A DNA stretch of 64,000 bases from Mariniflexile sp. AS56 (GTDB lineage: Bacteria; Bacteroidota; Bacteroidia; Flavobacteriales; Flavobacteriaceae). Made by a program: the position numbers and the translations under genes. Location: assembly GCF_030552475.1 (NCBI RefSeq), contig NZ_JAUPED010000007.1:62001-126000 (forward strand). Reading direction: 5' to 3'. This document shows, piece by piece, positions 21,059 through 31,016 of the stretch (position 1 is the first letter of the stretch; every line of letters begins with the position of its first letter). The notes beneath the pieces were generated by a model. That model saw only the letters and a program-made list of their open reading frames with translations. It was not told the DNA's origin and did no database searches.

Positions 21059-24000
21059 ATGAAAATATTTAAATTCCGTTTAGTTGCTTCCATTTTAATT
21101 GTTTTAACTTTTTATGGCGAAATTTCAGGGCAGGCTATTTATGTGAGTCCTAATGGGAATGATTCTAATTCTGGTGGTATTTCGACACCAGTTAAAACTT
21201 TAAAAAAGGCTTTTGAAATGGTAGCTTCTAATAGCTCTATAAAAGGAGTGAATTTAAGAGAGGGGGTTTATAATATTGATCAGACTATTGATTTGAATAG
21301 CAATCATTCAGGAGCTCTGAACGATCCTTTAAAAATAAAAGCGTATCAAGAAGAAAAAGTTACAATAACATCTAATAAAGAGATTCCATTTGCTTCTTTT
21401 AAAAAATTAGAGGAGACGCCTTATATGGATAGATTACCAGTAAATTCACAAAGTCAGGTTTATGTAGCTAACCTTGCTAACGAAAGCTTTTTTGCAGGTC
21501 TTGATGAAGGTGACTATGGGTCATTATCATGGGATGGGTATGCGCTTCCTGTTGCCCAATGGCCAAATAAAGGTTTCGGTTATATAGAAACAATTACAGA
21601 CGGAGGTCCTTTTGATAGATTTTTAGCTCCGGGAGAAAGCCCACCTGCCTATAGTTTTGAAAGCCCTTCGGGTGGAAAATTTATCATGGAAAATGGATGT
21701 GCAACAGATTTGACACTGTTAAATAATGATCTTATGGATTCTGAAGATATTGCTGTAGAAGGATATTTAAGTAATGACTGGTTTTACGATCGTAATTTTT
21801 TAGCTCGTGTAAATACTGAAACAAGAGAAATGCAACTGTTAAAGCATACAAGATATGGTATACAAGAACTTGGAAGTGTCCCTAGACGATTTAAGTTGAT
21901 AAATGCCTTGTCTCAATTGGATATGCCAGGTGAGTGGTATTATGATAAAAAAAGAAAACAGTTGTTTATTTGGCCCTTACAACCAATTACACAGAGTAAG
22001 CCTATAGTACAAATAAATAATATTGTTTTGTTTAAAGGAAGTGGAATCAAGCATCTCAATTTTGAAAAAATAAATTTCACAGGCTTTGGTTTAGTTGCAA
22101 TAGAAATTGATAATTCAGAATATATTAGTGTAAAAGGCTGTAGTTTTTCTTCATCAAAAAAAGGCCGTGGGATAAATTTAAAGAGAAATATATACGCTAG
22201 TATTACTGGTTGTGATTTTTTCGATTTATTTAATGCTTTTGCTATTGGTGGACGCGATGAAAATATATTGAGTTTGACTCAGGAACATAATGTGGCTACA
22301 AATAATCACATTTATAATTGTGAAATTAAAGGTTATGGGTTAATAGGCTTTGGAGGAGTAGGTGGTTATTTTGCTAATAATTTAATACACGATGTTAATG
22401 GAGGGCTTAGTTTTAGTGGAAATGACCATGTAATTGAATACAATGAAATATATAATGCAGGTTATTCTATGGGAGATTGGAATTCTATATACTTTGGCGG
22501 GGACATTGCTTTTTTTGGTAATAAAATTCAATATAATTTTTTTCATCATTTCCCTGAAACACCGGGAGCACATCCTGTAACAGCTGTTCGTGGAGATGAT
22601 GGATGTTCAGGATTGTCAGTGTTAAATAATATATTCTATAAGACAGGAAGAGGTGGGGCGTCTGGTTCAGGACCTGATGTTCATATAGAAGGAAATGTTG
22701 GGATAGGGATTAATTATATTTGGGGATTAACTCAAACGCCTTATGAAAAAATATCTAAAGAGCAATTTCTTGCGGATAAAGTAGCAGAACACGAACAAAT
22801 GCAATTGGATATTGCAGCAGGAACACTTTCGGTAAATGAGAAAAATAATTATTTAGGAAGAGCACAACTAGTCTTTGGTAAGGAGGGTTGGAAGAGCAAT
22901 CAAATTTGGATTGATAAATATCCTAATTTTTCTAAAATATTTGATTTAACAGACCCAAATTCTCATCCATGGACACAATCCTATTCTACATTAGATAACA
23001 ACTATATTTCTGGAGGTAAAGTACCTTATATAGATTATCATGGATATAATCCTAATAAAACATTAAATGATATTATTAATGGCATGCCAACAACTGCAAG
23101 TGTTGAGTCTCCGATTGCCTTCGATCCTGCTGTGGCCTTTGAAAACCCTTCAGTATTAGATTTTAGATTTAAAGATTCATTTGCACCCATGGCAGGTTTT
23201 GAAAAATGGGATTTTCAAAAAGTAGGTTTGGTAGTTGATGACTTTAGAAAAGAAGTACCTAATAAAAGTGAGTATAGAAATACAGTTAAAACAAAATATA
23301 ATAATACGCCATCTTCAGGCGGAACTTTAGATTTGGCAGAAATAAATCTTCGTTATCCAGACCCAGCCTATTTAGGAGTCGTGACTCTAAGTAAAAATAA
23401 AATACCAGGTATTATTGAAGCAGAAAGTTATGATGAAGGATGCAATGGCGTCGCTTTTTTTGATGTTGATACTGCAAATAAAGGGAAGCAATATCGTTCT
23501 AACGCCGTTGATATAGAGGCTACTAATGATACAGATAGCGATTATGTGATAAGCTATATTTCTGATAACGAATGGCTTAACTATTCCGTAAATGTAGAAA
23601 CAGCAGGAGAGTATAAGTTAGATGTTAGAGTTTCTTCACCGGTTTCTACAGGACAGTTTGTAATAAAATTTGATGATGTAAATAAAACCAATTCAGTAGT
23701 TGTTCCTTCTTCAGGAGGTTTTCAAAGTTGGAAAACTATTAGTGAGTTTGTAACACTTGAGGCAGGTACACAGATAATGCAATTTTATGTTGAAAAAGGT
23801 GGTTTTAATCTTAACTGGATAAAGTTAACTAAACTATCTGATGCAGGGGATGAAAGCTATAATATTAAAACAATAGGTGAGACCTGTTTAGATAAGAATA
23901 ATGGACAAATAATAATTGTGGCTCAAGACCAGGGGGATTATGTTGCAAACTTTAATGGTTCTGATAATGACTTTACAAGAGAGTTGAGCTTAGAAAATCT

Positions 24001-24529
24001 ACCTGCAGGAACTTATGATTTATGTATAACCAATACAGCAACAGGTATACAAAATTGTTATAGTTTAGAAATTGAATCTGGTACTTCCATTTCAGGAAAA
24101 ACAAGTTCAGATAAAGGAAAAGTCTCAATAGAAATGACTCAAGGAACGGCTCCATATAACGTATCGGTAAATGGAAGATCTGTTCTGCAAACATCGTCCA
24201 CACTTTTCTCTGTTGATGCTGGCTTTGGAGATGTTATAGAAGTTAAAACTAGTGTTCTGTGTGAAGGGACTTTAACCAAAGAAATAGACGGTATTATAAA
24301 TGCCACCCCAAACCCAACAAAAGGTCGTTTTGAAATAGCATTATCAATATCATTAGATGTCATAACTGTAGAGCTTTACAATGTATATTCTCAGTTACTT
24401 TCAACGAAAGCATACAATGTAAAAGGAGGAAAGGTTGAGTTAGATATAAGTGATAAGCCTGCCGGAATATACTTTGCTGTTGTTCAGTTTAATAAAAAGC
24501 CTAAGACAATTAAAATAATAAAAGAATAA
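21059..24529 (+). CDS. T9SS-exported beta-helix enzyme with CBM6
   Basis: A 1156-aa secreted protein. Order: signal peptide (1-25, ends EISGQ); an IYVSPNGNDSNSGG opening; wall domain with GYALPVAQWPNKGFGYI and PGEWYYDKKRKQLFIWPL (GH141-like); right-handed beta-helix (about 330-530); a C-terminal extension of the core; a CBM6 domain (about 781-920, starting IPGIIEAESYDEG, with SDNEWLNYSVNV); further beta repeats; and a T9SS type-A sorting domain at the end (ATPNPTKGRFEI to KTIKIIKE). T9SS export predicts a cell-surface or released enzyme. Start is ATG 21059; the in-frame TTG at 21014 would add 15 residues before the signal peptide. The core is paralogous to the gene at 25553. Confidence 0.82.
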   Translation: MKIFKFRLVASILIVLTFYGEISGQAIYVSPNGNDSNSGGISTPVKTLKKAFEMVASNSSIKGVNLREGVYNIDQTIDLNSNHSGALNDPLKIKAYQEEKVTITSNKEIPFASFKKLEETPYMDRLPVNSQSQVYVANLANESFFAGLDEGDYGSLSWDGYALPVAQWPNKGFGYIETITDGGPFDRFLAPGESPPAYSFESPSGGKFIMENGCATDLTLLNNDLMDSEDIAVEGYLSNDWFYDRNFLARVNTETREMQLLKHTRYGIQELGSVPRRFKLINALSQLDMPGEWYYDKKRKQLFIWPLQPITQSKPIVQINNIVLFKGSGIKHLNFEKINFTGFGLVAIEIDNSEYISVKGCSFSSSKKGRGINLKRNIYASITGCDFFDLFNAFAIGGRDENILSLTQEHNVATNNHIYNCEIKGYGLIGFGGVGGYFANNLIHDVNGGLSFSGNDHVIEYNEIYNAGYSMGDWNSIYFGGDIAFFGNKIQYNFFHHFPETPGAHPVTAVRGDDGCSGLSVLNNIFYKTGRGGASGSGPDVHIEGNVGIGINYIWGLTQTPYEKISKEQFLADKVAEHEQMQLDIAAGTLSVNEKNNYLGRAQLVFGKEGWKSNQIWIDKYPNFSKIFDLTDPNSHPWTQSYSTLDNNYISGGKVPYIDYHGYNPNKTLNDIINGMPTTASVESPIAFDPAVAFENPSVLDFRFKDSFAPMAGFEKWDFQKVGLVVDDFRKEVPNKSEYRNTVKTKYNNTPSSGGTLDLAEINLRYPDPAYLGVVTLSKNKIPGIIEAESYDEGCNGVAFFDVDTANKGKQYRSNAVDIEATNDTDSDYVISYISDNEWLNYSVNVETAGEYKLDVRVSSPVSTGQFVIKFDDVNKTNSVVVPSSGGFQSWKTISEFVTLEAGTQIMQFYVEKGGFNLNWIKLTKLSDAGDESYNIKTIGETCLDKNNGQIIIVAQDQGDYVANFNGSDNDFTRELSLENLPAGTYDLCITNTATGIQNCYSLEIESGTSISGKTSSDKGKVSIEMTQGTAPYNVSVNGRSVLQTSSTLFSVDAGFGDVIEVKTSVLCEGTLTKEIDGIINATPNPTKGRFEIALSISLDVITVELYNVYSQLLSTKAYNVKGGKVELDISDKPAGIYFAVVQFNKKPKTIKIIKE

Positions 24530-24532
24530 ATT

Positions 24533-25261
24533 ATGAAAAATATTATATTAAGATTTCTAGCTATTAGTTTGATAATTACTTCATGTAGTGGAGGAGGAGA
24601 CGATCCGGATACATCAAATCCTGGAACAGATCCAGATCCAGGTTCAACTGTAAATAAAGCTCCTAATTCCCCTGTTTTAATAGGACCGACAGATAATCAA
24701 TTGTGTATAAGCAATAATCTTGAATTTGATTGGTCAAATTCGATAGATCCAGATGGTGATGCTGTAAAGTATACGATGGAAGTTTCGAAGAATGCTGAAT
24801 TTACACAAATAACACATAGTTTTAGTAATCTTTCTACTCCTACAAAAACAATTTCATTAGAAAAAGGAGTAGCTTATTACTGGAGAGTAAAAGCAGTTGA
24901 TAGTAAAAATGCAAGTAGTTCATTCTCATCAGTATTTAACTTTTACACCGAAGGTTTTGGTAAAGAGAACCATTTACCGTCCTCTCCAACGTTAATTCAA
25001 CCAGCTTTAAACATAACAACTCAAGGCACTTCAGCTTCATTAGTATGGGGAGCAACAGATGCGGATGGAGATGCACTTACTTTTGACGTGGTTTTAGATA
25101 CTAGCAACCCTCCAACAGCAAGTATTGTTACAAATCATCCAGAGAAAAGCTACATAGCTTCTTCTTTGACTTCAGGAACAACATATTATTGGAAAGTAAT
25201 AACTAAAGATAGTCATGGAGGAATAGCAGTAGGGCAAGTTTGGAGCTTTAAAACGGAGTAA
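24533..25261 (+). CDS. surface lipoprotein with two fibronectin-III domains
   Basis: A 242-aa lipoprotein with lipobox IITSC (Cys18), followed at once by SGGGDDPD, an acidic stretch resembling the lipoprotein export signal that sends Bacteroidetes lipoproteins to the outer face. After a Pro/Asp/Gly-rich linker come two Fn3-like repeats (about 45-135 and 150-242); each has a DPDGDAVKYTMEV/DADGDALTFDVVL motif and ends with YYWRVKAVDS/YYWKVITKDS. There is no catalytic domain. It starts 3 bp after the beta-helix/CBM6 gene and is surely cotranscribed. A role in glycan binding or display at the surface is inferred from location only. Confidence 0.8.
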   Translation: MKNIILRFLAISLIITSCSGGGDDPDTSNPGTDPDPGSTVNKAPNSPVLIGPTDNQLCISNNLEFDWSNSIDPDGDAVKYTMEVSKNAEFTQITHSFSNLSTPTKTISLEKGVAYYWRVKAVDSKNASSSFSSVFNFYTEGFGKENHLPSSPTLIQPALNITTQGTSASLVWGATDADGDALTFDVVLDTSNPPTASIVTNHPEKSYIASSLTSGTTYYWKVITKDSHGGIAVGQVWSFKTE

Positions 25262-25552
25262 TCACAAGGTTGGAGACAATTGTATATTATATGAGTACAG
25301 TTTTAAGTTCTATCTACTTGAGATGCATTTTTTGTGGCGTCTATTCTGATATCAATCCTGCGGTAAACAACAGGTTATTTTGATTAAAAGATGTTTTCAA
25401 CGAAATATTACTCCTTAATTTGAAATAAATAAAAATAAACCCGTCTAAATTAAAGCCATACGAGTCGAACGGTGATAGGCAATCTCTTTCAGAGAAAAAC
25501 TACTGTACAGGTGAATTTTGTATTAGTTTATAAAAACAATAAACAATAAACA

Positions 25553-27892
25553 ATGAAAAAATGTAATAGTAATTTATTAATGTTTCTATTTATGAACATG
25601 TTACTCGGGAATGTATATTCTCAGGAAGCATTAAATATATACCTATCTCCTAAAGGGAATGATTTTAATAGTGGTACAGTGGATTCTCCTGTAAATACAT
25701 TGTCGGGTGCCAAAATACTTATTCAAAAATCAATTCAAGAAAAAAAATATAGAGAAGTCAATGTATTATTGGCAGATGGGGATTATAAAATTAAAGAAGA
25801 GGTTGTTTTTGATAGTTTATTGATGATGTCCAAAGATATTAAATTAAGTATTAAATCTAATGGCAAAGATAAAGCAACGATTTCTGGTGGTATGCGTATT
25901 CCGGCTTCTCTGTTTAAACCTGTTCGTTCTGATGTTTATGCGCGTTTGCACAAAAGTGCTGCTGGTAAAGTATATGTTGCTAATTTAAAAGGGGATGCTG
26001 CTGCTGGTGTTTTTAACGTGCTAGGAGAAGAAGGTGAAATTCATAAGAATCAGTCAGGCGATTTAATTTTACCTCCAAAATCCTCAGATTATAGTCTTTT
26101 AACTTGGAATGAATTTTCATTACAACTTGCACAATGGCCTAATCGAGGCTATTCACATATTAAAGAAGTTATTAAGGAAGGTCCTACAACGCGTTGGTTA
26201 AAACCAGAAGAAAGCCCAGCTCCTTATTCCTTAGAAAACCCTACAGGTGGTAAATTCAAAACTCATGAACAGACTGATTGGGCTAAGTGGGATGCCGAAT
26301 TTAAAAAAAATGGACAGGTGGTAGTGCAAGGTTATTTGCATAATGATTGGTATTTTCAAAGCGAACGTATAGGAGCAATTGAAAATGGAGAAGTTCAGTT
26401 ATTGCATCATACACGTTATGGTGTGGTGGATAGTCAAAAAGGGATACCACGTCGCGCTCGCGTAGTTAACATGTTGTGTGAATTGGATCAGCCCGGTGAA
26501 TGGTATTTTGATATACAGGAGAAGAAGTTGTACTTATGGCCAATTAGTGCTATGAAATCGTCAGTTAATATCTCCGTTGCAGGAGGCGGTAATATGTTAC
26601 GTTTCGACCAACTTAGTAATGTGAGTATTGAGAATATTGTATTTCAGAATGGTGGTGAACTCGCTATCGGTATTAATGGAGGTGAAAATAATAAAGTTGT
26701 AGGATGTGATTTTCGCAATTTTGTAAAAAAAGGAGTTGATATTAATGGCGGAAAGAATAATGGTATTGTTGCATGTACATTTAAAGGTTTATACAGTGCT
26801 GCCTCAATTAGTGGAGGCGATCGCAAAACATTAGAAGCATGTAATAATTATTTCATCAATAACGAAATTGCCGAATGTCGTTTACGTGGTTATGGAGTCG
26901 TGGGTATTCATGGTGTAGGTATTGAGTGTTCTCATAATTTATTTCACACAATGAATGGAGCACTTATTTTTAAAGGTAACGATATTACTATTGAGTATAA
27001 TGAGTTCTATAATATGGGTTGGGAAATGGGTGATTGGAATGCTTGTTATACAGGATCTGACTGGGCCTCTTTTGGGAATAAATTTCAATACAATTTCATT
27101 CATCACTTGATGGAAACCCCAGGAGCTTACCCAGTGGAAGGTGTGCGTAATGATGATCTTGGAATGGGTGTGGCATTTAATAGTAATGTATTTTATAAAT
27201 CAGGTAGAGGAAGTATTGCCTTCTCTGGTGCAGGTAACGATTGTAGGAATAATATAGCTTTAGAGACAACAACTGTATGGCAAGCCTTTTATGCGTCAAA
27301 GGACGTAGATAAAGTTAGAGCAGAATGGGAAAAACGACGTGCTTATGATGATGGTATAAAGCGTCGAGGTGATAAGGAAGATAACCTTTGGCGTGCAGAA
27401 CAGAACTATGGTAAGATGGGATGGCTATTTGAACCCTATAAATCTAAATATCTTACTCTAAAAAAAATCATGAATGACGGGAATCCTTTTGCCCCATCAT
27501 TTGGAGTAATCAATAAAAACTATGTACAAGAGTCTAGTATGTCAACTAGTGGCTCGAACAAAGGAGGATTATATATGCACGGTTGTACAGTGGAAGATTT
27601 ACCTATAACTACTAGTTGGGAATATCCTAAACCCATTACTATGGACGCTTTTGTAGATGCATCGACACTTAATTTCAAGATGAAGGATGATTTTCAACCA
27701 ATGGTAGGGTTTGATAAAATTCCGTTTGAAGAGATTGGTTTGTTTATTGATAATTACCGTCGTTCAATGCCCGATAAAGATAAATATAGAAAAGCCATTA
27801 AAAAGCGTTTCGATGGTGTAAAATCTAACGGTGGTCGTTACGATATGAAGACAGCGTATAAAAGATATCCATTGCCAATCTATTTAGAATAA
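25553..27892 (+). CDS. secreted beta-helix enzyme, paralogue of the 21059 protein
   Basis: A 779-aa protein with a signal peptide (ends NVYSQ) and no T9SS tail or CBM. Opening NIYLSPKGNDFNSG; wall-domain motifs LQLAQWPNRGYSHI, ESPAPYSLENPTGGKF and PGEWYFDIQEKKLYLWPI; beta-helix about 340-560. It aligns along the entire core with the gene at 21059 (shared GYLxNDW, HTRYG, PRR, GDWNxxYxGxDxAxFGNKxQYNF and ETPGAxPV). The two therefore arose by duplication and have diverged, one gaining or keeping CBM6 and T9SS modules. It is probably a fucosidase-like or other exo/endo enzyme of the GH141-type clan (inference). A 291-bp gap separates it from the Fn3 lipoprotein. Confidence 0.78.
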   Translation: MKKCNSNLLMFLFMNMLLGNVYSQEALNIYLSPKGNDFNSGTVDSPVNTLSGAKILIQKSIQEKKYREVNVLLADGDYKIKEEVVFDSLLMMSKDIKLSIKSNGKDKATISGGMRIPASLFKPVRSDVYARLHKSAAGKVYVANLKGDAAAGVFNVLGEEGEIHKNQSGDLILPPKSSDYSLLTWNEFSLQLAQWPNRGYSHIKEVIKEGPTTRWLKPEESPAPYSLENPTGGKFKTHEQTDWAKWDAEFKKNGQVVVQGYLHNDWYFQSERIGAIENGEVQLLHHTRYGVVDSQKGIPRRARVVNMLCELDQPGEWYFDIQEKKLYLWPISAMKSSVNISVAGGGNMLRFDQLSNVSIENIVFQNGGELAIGINGGENNKVVGCDFRNFVKKGVDINGGKNNGIVACTFKGLYSAASISGGDRKTLEACNNYFINNEIAECRLRGYGVVGIHGVGIECSHNLFHTMNGALIFKGNDITIEYNEFYNMGWEMGDWNACYTGSDWASFGNKFQYNFIHHLMETPGAYPVEGVRNDDLGMGVAFNSNVFYKSGRGSIAFSGAGNDCRNNIALETTTVWQAFYASKDVDKVRAEWEKRRAYDDGIKRRGDKEDNLWRAEQNYGKMGWLFEPYKSKYLTLKKIMNDGNPFAPSFGVINKNYVQESSMSTSGSNKGGLYMHGCTVEDLPITTSWEYPKPITMDAFVDASTLNFKMKDDFQPMVGFDKIPFEEIGLFIDNYRRSMPDKDKYRKAIKKRFDGVKSNGGRYDMKTAYKRYPLPIYLE

Positions 27893-27942
27893 AGAAAATA
27901 TAATACAATCTGAATTTAAGTTAAACTCTTTTTTATTTTAAT

Positions 27943-28176
27943 ATGAAATCACAATTTTTATTTTTCATTTTTATCGCTTTTTGCTCACAAATTGTAGCAG
28001 CGCAAATAACGTCTCAAGTTTTCTATGTAGAGTTGAAAAAAGGACAAACTGTTTCGCAAAATCCAATTAAGGAATACCATCAAGAATCTATAATTAAAGC
28101 AGACAAGAAGATTGTTGTTTATCTAGAAATTCAATTCCAAACCATTGAAGGCATAGTAGGGGCCTGGAATGTCTAA
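27943..28176 (+). CDS. short secreted protein, possibly a truncated gene
   Basis: A 77-aa frame with a clear signal peptide (MKSQFLFFIFIAFCSQIVAAQ) and a short beta-rich remainder (QVFYVELKKGQTV). No family recognised. It sits 50 bp after the beta-helix gene and directly upstream of two relics, so it may be the surviving 5' end of a gene whose 3' part was replaced rather than an intact small gene. Confidence 0.45.
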   Translation: MKSQFLFFIFIAFCSQIVAAQITSQVFYVELKKGQTVSQNPIKEYHQESIIKADKKIVVYLEIQFQTIEGIVGAWNV

Positions 28177-28213
28177 TTTTGTTGGTACACTTTTAAGTGA
28201 ATAAATTAACTTA

Positions 28214-28444
28214 GCAAAATGGGTAGAATAGTTTATAATCAAAGCTTTAAAAAAGGACTCTCCGTTCTATGATTATGAAATCGATCACATTGAAATCTTA
28301 GGCTCAAACGAAAAAATTGAATATAAAATTACTGCCGATGGTCTTAAAATAACAATTCCAGACGAAGTGAATATTTCAGAATATGCGACTTCCTTTAAAA
28401 TTGTAGCAGGCGATTTAATGTATGCTTCTTTAAATGAGAGATAA
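28214..28444 (+). pseudogene. GH29 alpha-L-fucosidase, C-terminal sandwich relic
   Basis: One frame from about 28214 to the TAA at 28442-28444 reads KWVE, an in-frame TAG, then FIIKALKKDSPFYDYEIDHIEILGSNEK and ITADGLKITIP up to SFKIVAG. This is the pattern of the C-terminal beta-sandwich of GH29 enzymes (IxxLGSxExIxWKxTxxGLxI). There is no barrel domain upstream. It is the 3' stub of a fifth GH29 gene with at least one stop codon. Confidence 0.7.
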
Positions 28445-28461
28445 AAAATTAATTAAATTGT

Positions 28462-28920
28462 TTGAGAGACATAACAAAGAATTTATTAACATTTATATTA
28501 GTAAGTTTTTTTACTTCGTGTAGTGTTAGAAATGACATAAAAATTAAAACATTTCATTTAGAAATCGTATTCAATGCTAATGAAACTATAATAAGCGTGA
28601 AATTTGATAGTAGAAAAGAAATACCAGATATAGCAGGTTCATCAACATTCATACTCTGTGGTATTAATTAAGTCCACATTACAATACGTGGTATAAGGGG
28701 AATGCTCTTTACTTATCTGGTAAATGGAAATTGTTTGAACATGGCTTATTTAAATTTAGGAAAACAGACACAATATGGTCATGCTATTTCGGTCACTGAA
28801 GCTCCTTTGGAACTTTTTTTAGATAACAAACCGATGACTTTAGAGAGATATCCTAGTAAAGGAAGTTTTGTTTTGGATATTGAAACAGATAAATTAAATA
28901 GAAGAAAATTTAAGCAGTAA
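28462..28920 (+). pseudogene. beta-helix lipoprotein relic (N-terminal part)
   Basis: Two adjoining frames: 28462-28671 starts with a lipoprotein signal (FFTSC) and beta-type sequence; 28702-28920 contains GHAISVTEAPLELFLDNKPM followed by TLERYPSKGSF. This matches the wall-domain segment (AxLPVAQWPNKGF-like) of the beta-helix proteins at 21059 and 25553. An in-frame stop separates the halves and no helix follows. It is read as the 5' remains of another member of this family. Confidence 0.55.
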
Positions 28921-29013
28921 ATAGAAGTAGCTCTTGGATTATGCCATTGGAGTTATAAAAATGTTGTAAGCAGGCTAACTAAACCGATAAAAACTATTTT
29001 AAAAAATCACAAT

Positions 29014-29439
29014 ATGAGTTCAAAAAGAAAAAAAATACTTTTGATTTTAACTGGAATTATATTGTTGATTTCTTTTAGTCCAATAACTTACTTCAATGCT
29101 CGTACTAATATTGAAACTAACAATAAGAAAAATCACAAACATTACGGTTCAACAACAAAACATTATACTTATAAAAAAGGAATATCCTTTAATGAAAAAG
29201 AAAATGAATTGGAAAATGACGGTAGATTTAAAGTCACTAAATCTTCAATGCTAAATTTTGGAATTTATTCAATATTCGCTAAAGAAATATCTTTTGAAAG
29301 AGTGATTAATAATGAAACGGTCAAGACACTTATAAAAGCAGAAAGTGAGATTTGGGGGTTAGGACAATCAAATCTAAAAAAAAACAATTTTAATGACATT
29401 ATTAAAGATAGAATTGACGAAATATACCTAGAAAACTGA
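29014..29439 (+). CDS. hypothetical membrane-anchored protein
   Basis: A 141-aa protein with a basic N-terminus (MSSKRKKILL) and one hydrophobic segment (about 8-27) that would act as a signal anchor. The remaining domain is charged and mixed alpha/beta (KYxFKVTKSSMLNFGIY-like). No known motif recognised. It is unlike the surrounding glycan enzymes and lies between relics and the helical enzyme, so it may have arrived with rearranged DNA. Confidence 0.55.
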   Translation: MSSKRKKILLILTGIILLISFSPITYFNARTNIETNNKKNHKHYGSTTKHYTYKKGISFNEKENELENDGRFKVTKSSMLNFGIYSIFAKEISFERVINNETVKTLIKAESEIWGLGQSNLKKNNFNDIIKDRIDEIYLEN

Positions 29440-29660
29440 ATGAAGTGCGTTTGACCAATTAAAGTCCAGCTTACGAGACAGTATATGAAAAATTGCTACT
29501 TTTTGCTTAATCAATGTGAATTGCTTGTTTGCTTGCATCTGATTTTCCTTCGGAAAATCCTCGCACATAAACACGCAACTTTCCAAGATATTATACATAA
29601 ACGATAGTCACAAGCTTGAACTATGGCTCAATTTTAAACTAAAACTAAAGCAATAAAAAA

Positions 29661-31016
29661 ATGATAAAAACGTACGCCATATTTATACTTTTAATAGCAG
29701 AAATTATAATGTGTAATGTATCTTATTCACAAGAATTAGTTGTACCTATTGATTGGGGAAACTTTAAAAAAGATAATCCTAGCCAAGAGTTTTTATTGAG
29801 TTCAAAACTTATAGCAAATGCCGGTAGATACTCCTATACATGGGCAAACGATTTCTACAAATCTTCTGAAACTAATGACATGTTTATTATTGAAAATGTC
29901 AATAAAGAACAACCGATTCGTACACCATCAAGTGCCGCATTAGGATTAGCTGTAGCAATTAAGACAGGAATAGAACCACAATTAATGGGAGGTTCTTATT
30001 ATGAAATTGAAAAGACAATTATAAAACTCGTTAAAGGGGTTGTCATAAACCACAAAGCTAATGGAGGAAAATGGGGAGACCACTGGCAATCAACTTTATG
30101 GGTAGCGCAGATTGCACGTGCGGGCTGGATGCTTTGGGATAAATTAGATAAAAACACTCAAGAGATGCTATGTAAAGCATTGATATACGAAGCAAATAGA
30201 CATATTTTTCCTGCTTATAAAATTGAGTACTGGAACGGAGAAGGAGGAAACTCTCGTGCAGAAGAAAACTCCTGGGATTCTATGCCGCTTCAGTTAGCCA
30301 TTGCCATGATGCCCTATCATCCAAATGTAAAAGACTGGAAAGAAGTTTGCAGTAGATTACTTATTAGCGCTTATTCGGTAAAGAATGATATGAGTAAAAC
30401 CAAGCCTAAATTAGATGGAAAATCACCAAAAGAGTGGTTAGACGGCTACAATGTTCGTGAAGACGGTATTGTTATAAATCACAACATATTACATAATGAC
30501 TATATGGTTTCTATTGCTCATTTACAGATGTCTGGATTTCTAGTGTTTTCCTTAGCACAACAAAAAGTTCCTCAGACATTGGATCACAACTTTAGATTTA
30601 TTTATAAAACCCTAGTTAGCAAGAAATTTATGGCCCCGCCTTATAAGGCACCAGGAGGAACGATGTATATCCCGGAAAGTCCTGAACAATATTACCCCGA
30701 AGGAACAGATTGGTCAAAGTATAGATATGCTTGTTATTATGGTATGGATGCTCTAGTGGATATTTTAAAATATGACAAGAAGTTACCAAAAGCAGCAGAA
30801 TGGAGAAAATTAAGGGCGGAAAGAATATTAGAACTACAATCTCGACATGAAGACGGCCGAATGTATGAGAAAGGGGAATATGATAATTATTGGGGTAAAG
30901 AACAAATGGTATTCTGGATGATGGCAGATGCTCACATGTTACAATGGCTGGCAGACAAGGACGCATTGTCGAAAAAAAGTAATTGGCTTAGGCACAAATA
31001 CTTAATGCTTAACTAA
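29661..31016 (+). CDS. secreted alpha-helical barrel-like protein, unrecognised family, candidate glycosidase
   Basis: A 451-aa protein with a signal peptide (ends NVSYSQ). The rest is rich in helices with regularly spaced Trp and Gly motifs typical of (alpha/alpha) toroids: NHKANGGKWGDHWQ, RAEENSWDSMPLQLAIAMMP, NVREDGIVINHNI, APPYKAPGGTMYIPE, and PEGTDWS. I do not recognise the family; GH88/GH105/GH154-type barrels or lyase toroids are candidates only. A clear but frameshifted paralogue lies at 37676, and conserved acidic residues between the two (AEEN and EDG) are candidate active-site positions. The genes around it all encode glycan breakdown. Confidence 0.7.
   Translation: MIKTYAIFILLIAEIIMCNVSYSQELVVPIDWGNFKKDNPSQEFLLSSKLIANAGRYSYTWANDFYKSSETNDMFIIENVNKEQPIRTPSSAALGLAVAIKTGIEPQLMGGSYYEIEKTIIKLVKGVVINHKANGGKWGDHWQSTLWVAQIARAGWMLWDKLDKNTQEMLCKALIYEANRHIFPAYKIEYWNGEGGNSRAEENSWDSMPLQLAIAMMPYHPNVKDWKEVCSRLLISAYSVKNDMSKTKPKLDGKSPKEWLDGYNVREDGIVINHNILHNDYMVSIAHLQMSGFLVFSLAQQKVPQTLDHNFRFIYKTLVSKKFMAPPYKAPGGTMYIPESPEQYYPEGTDWSKYRYACYYGMDALVDILKYDKKLPKAAEWRKLRAERILELQSRHEDGRMYEKGEYDNYWGKEQMVFWMMADAHMLQWLADKDALSKKSNWLRHKYLMLN

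Noticed and set aside
29541-29559. Palindrome GATTTTCC-TTC-GGAAAATC
   Set aside because: Looks like a terminator stem but lacks a T-run, and no matching repeat or attachment-site partner was seen. Left unassigned.
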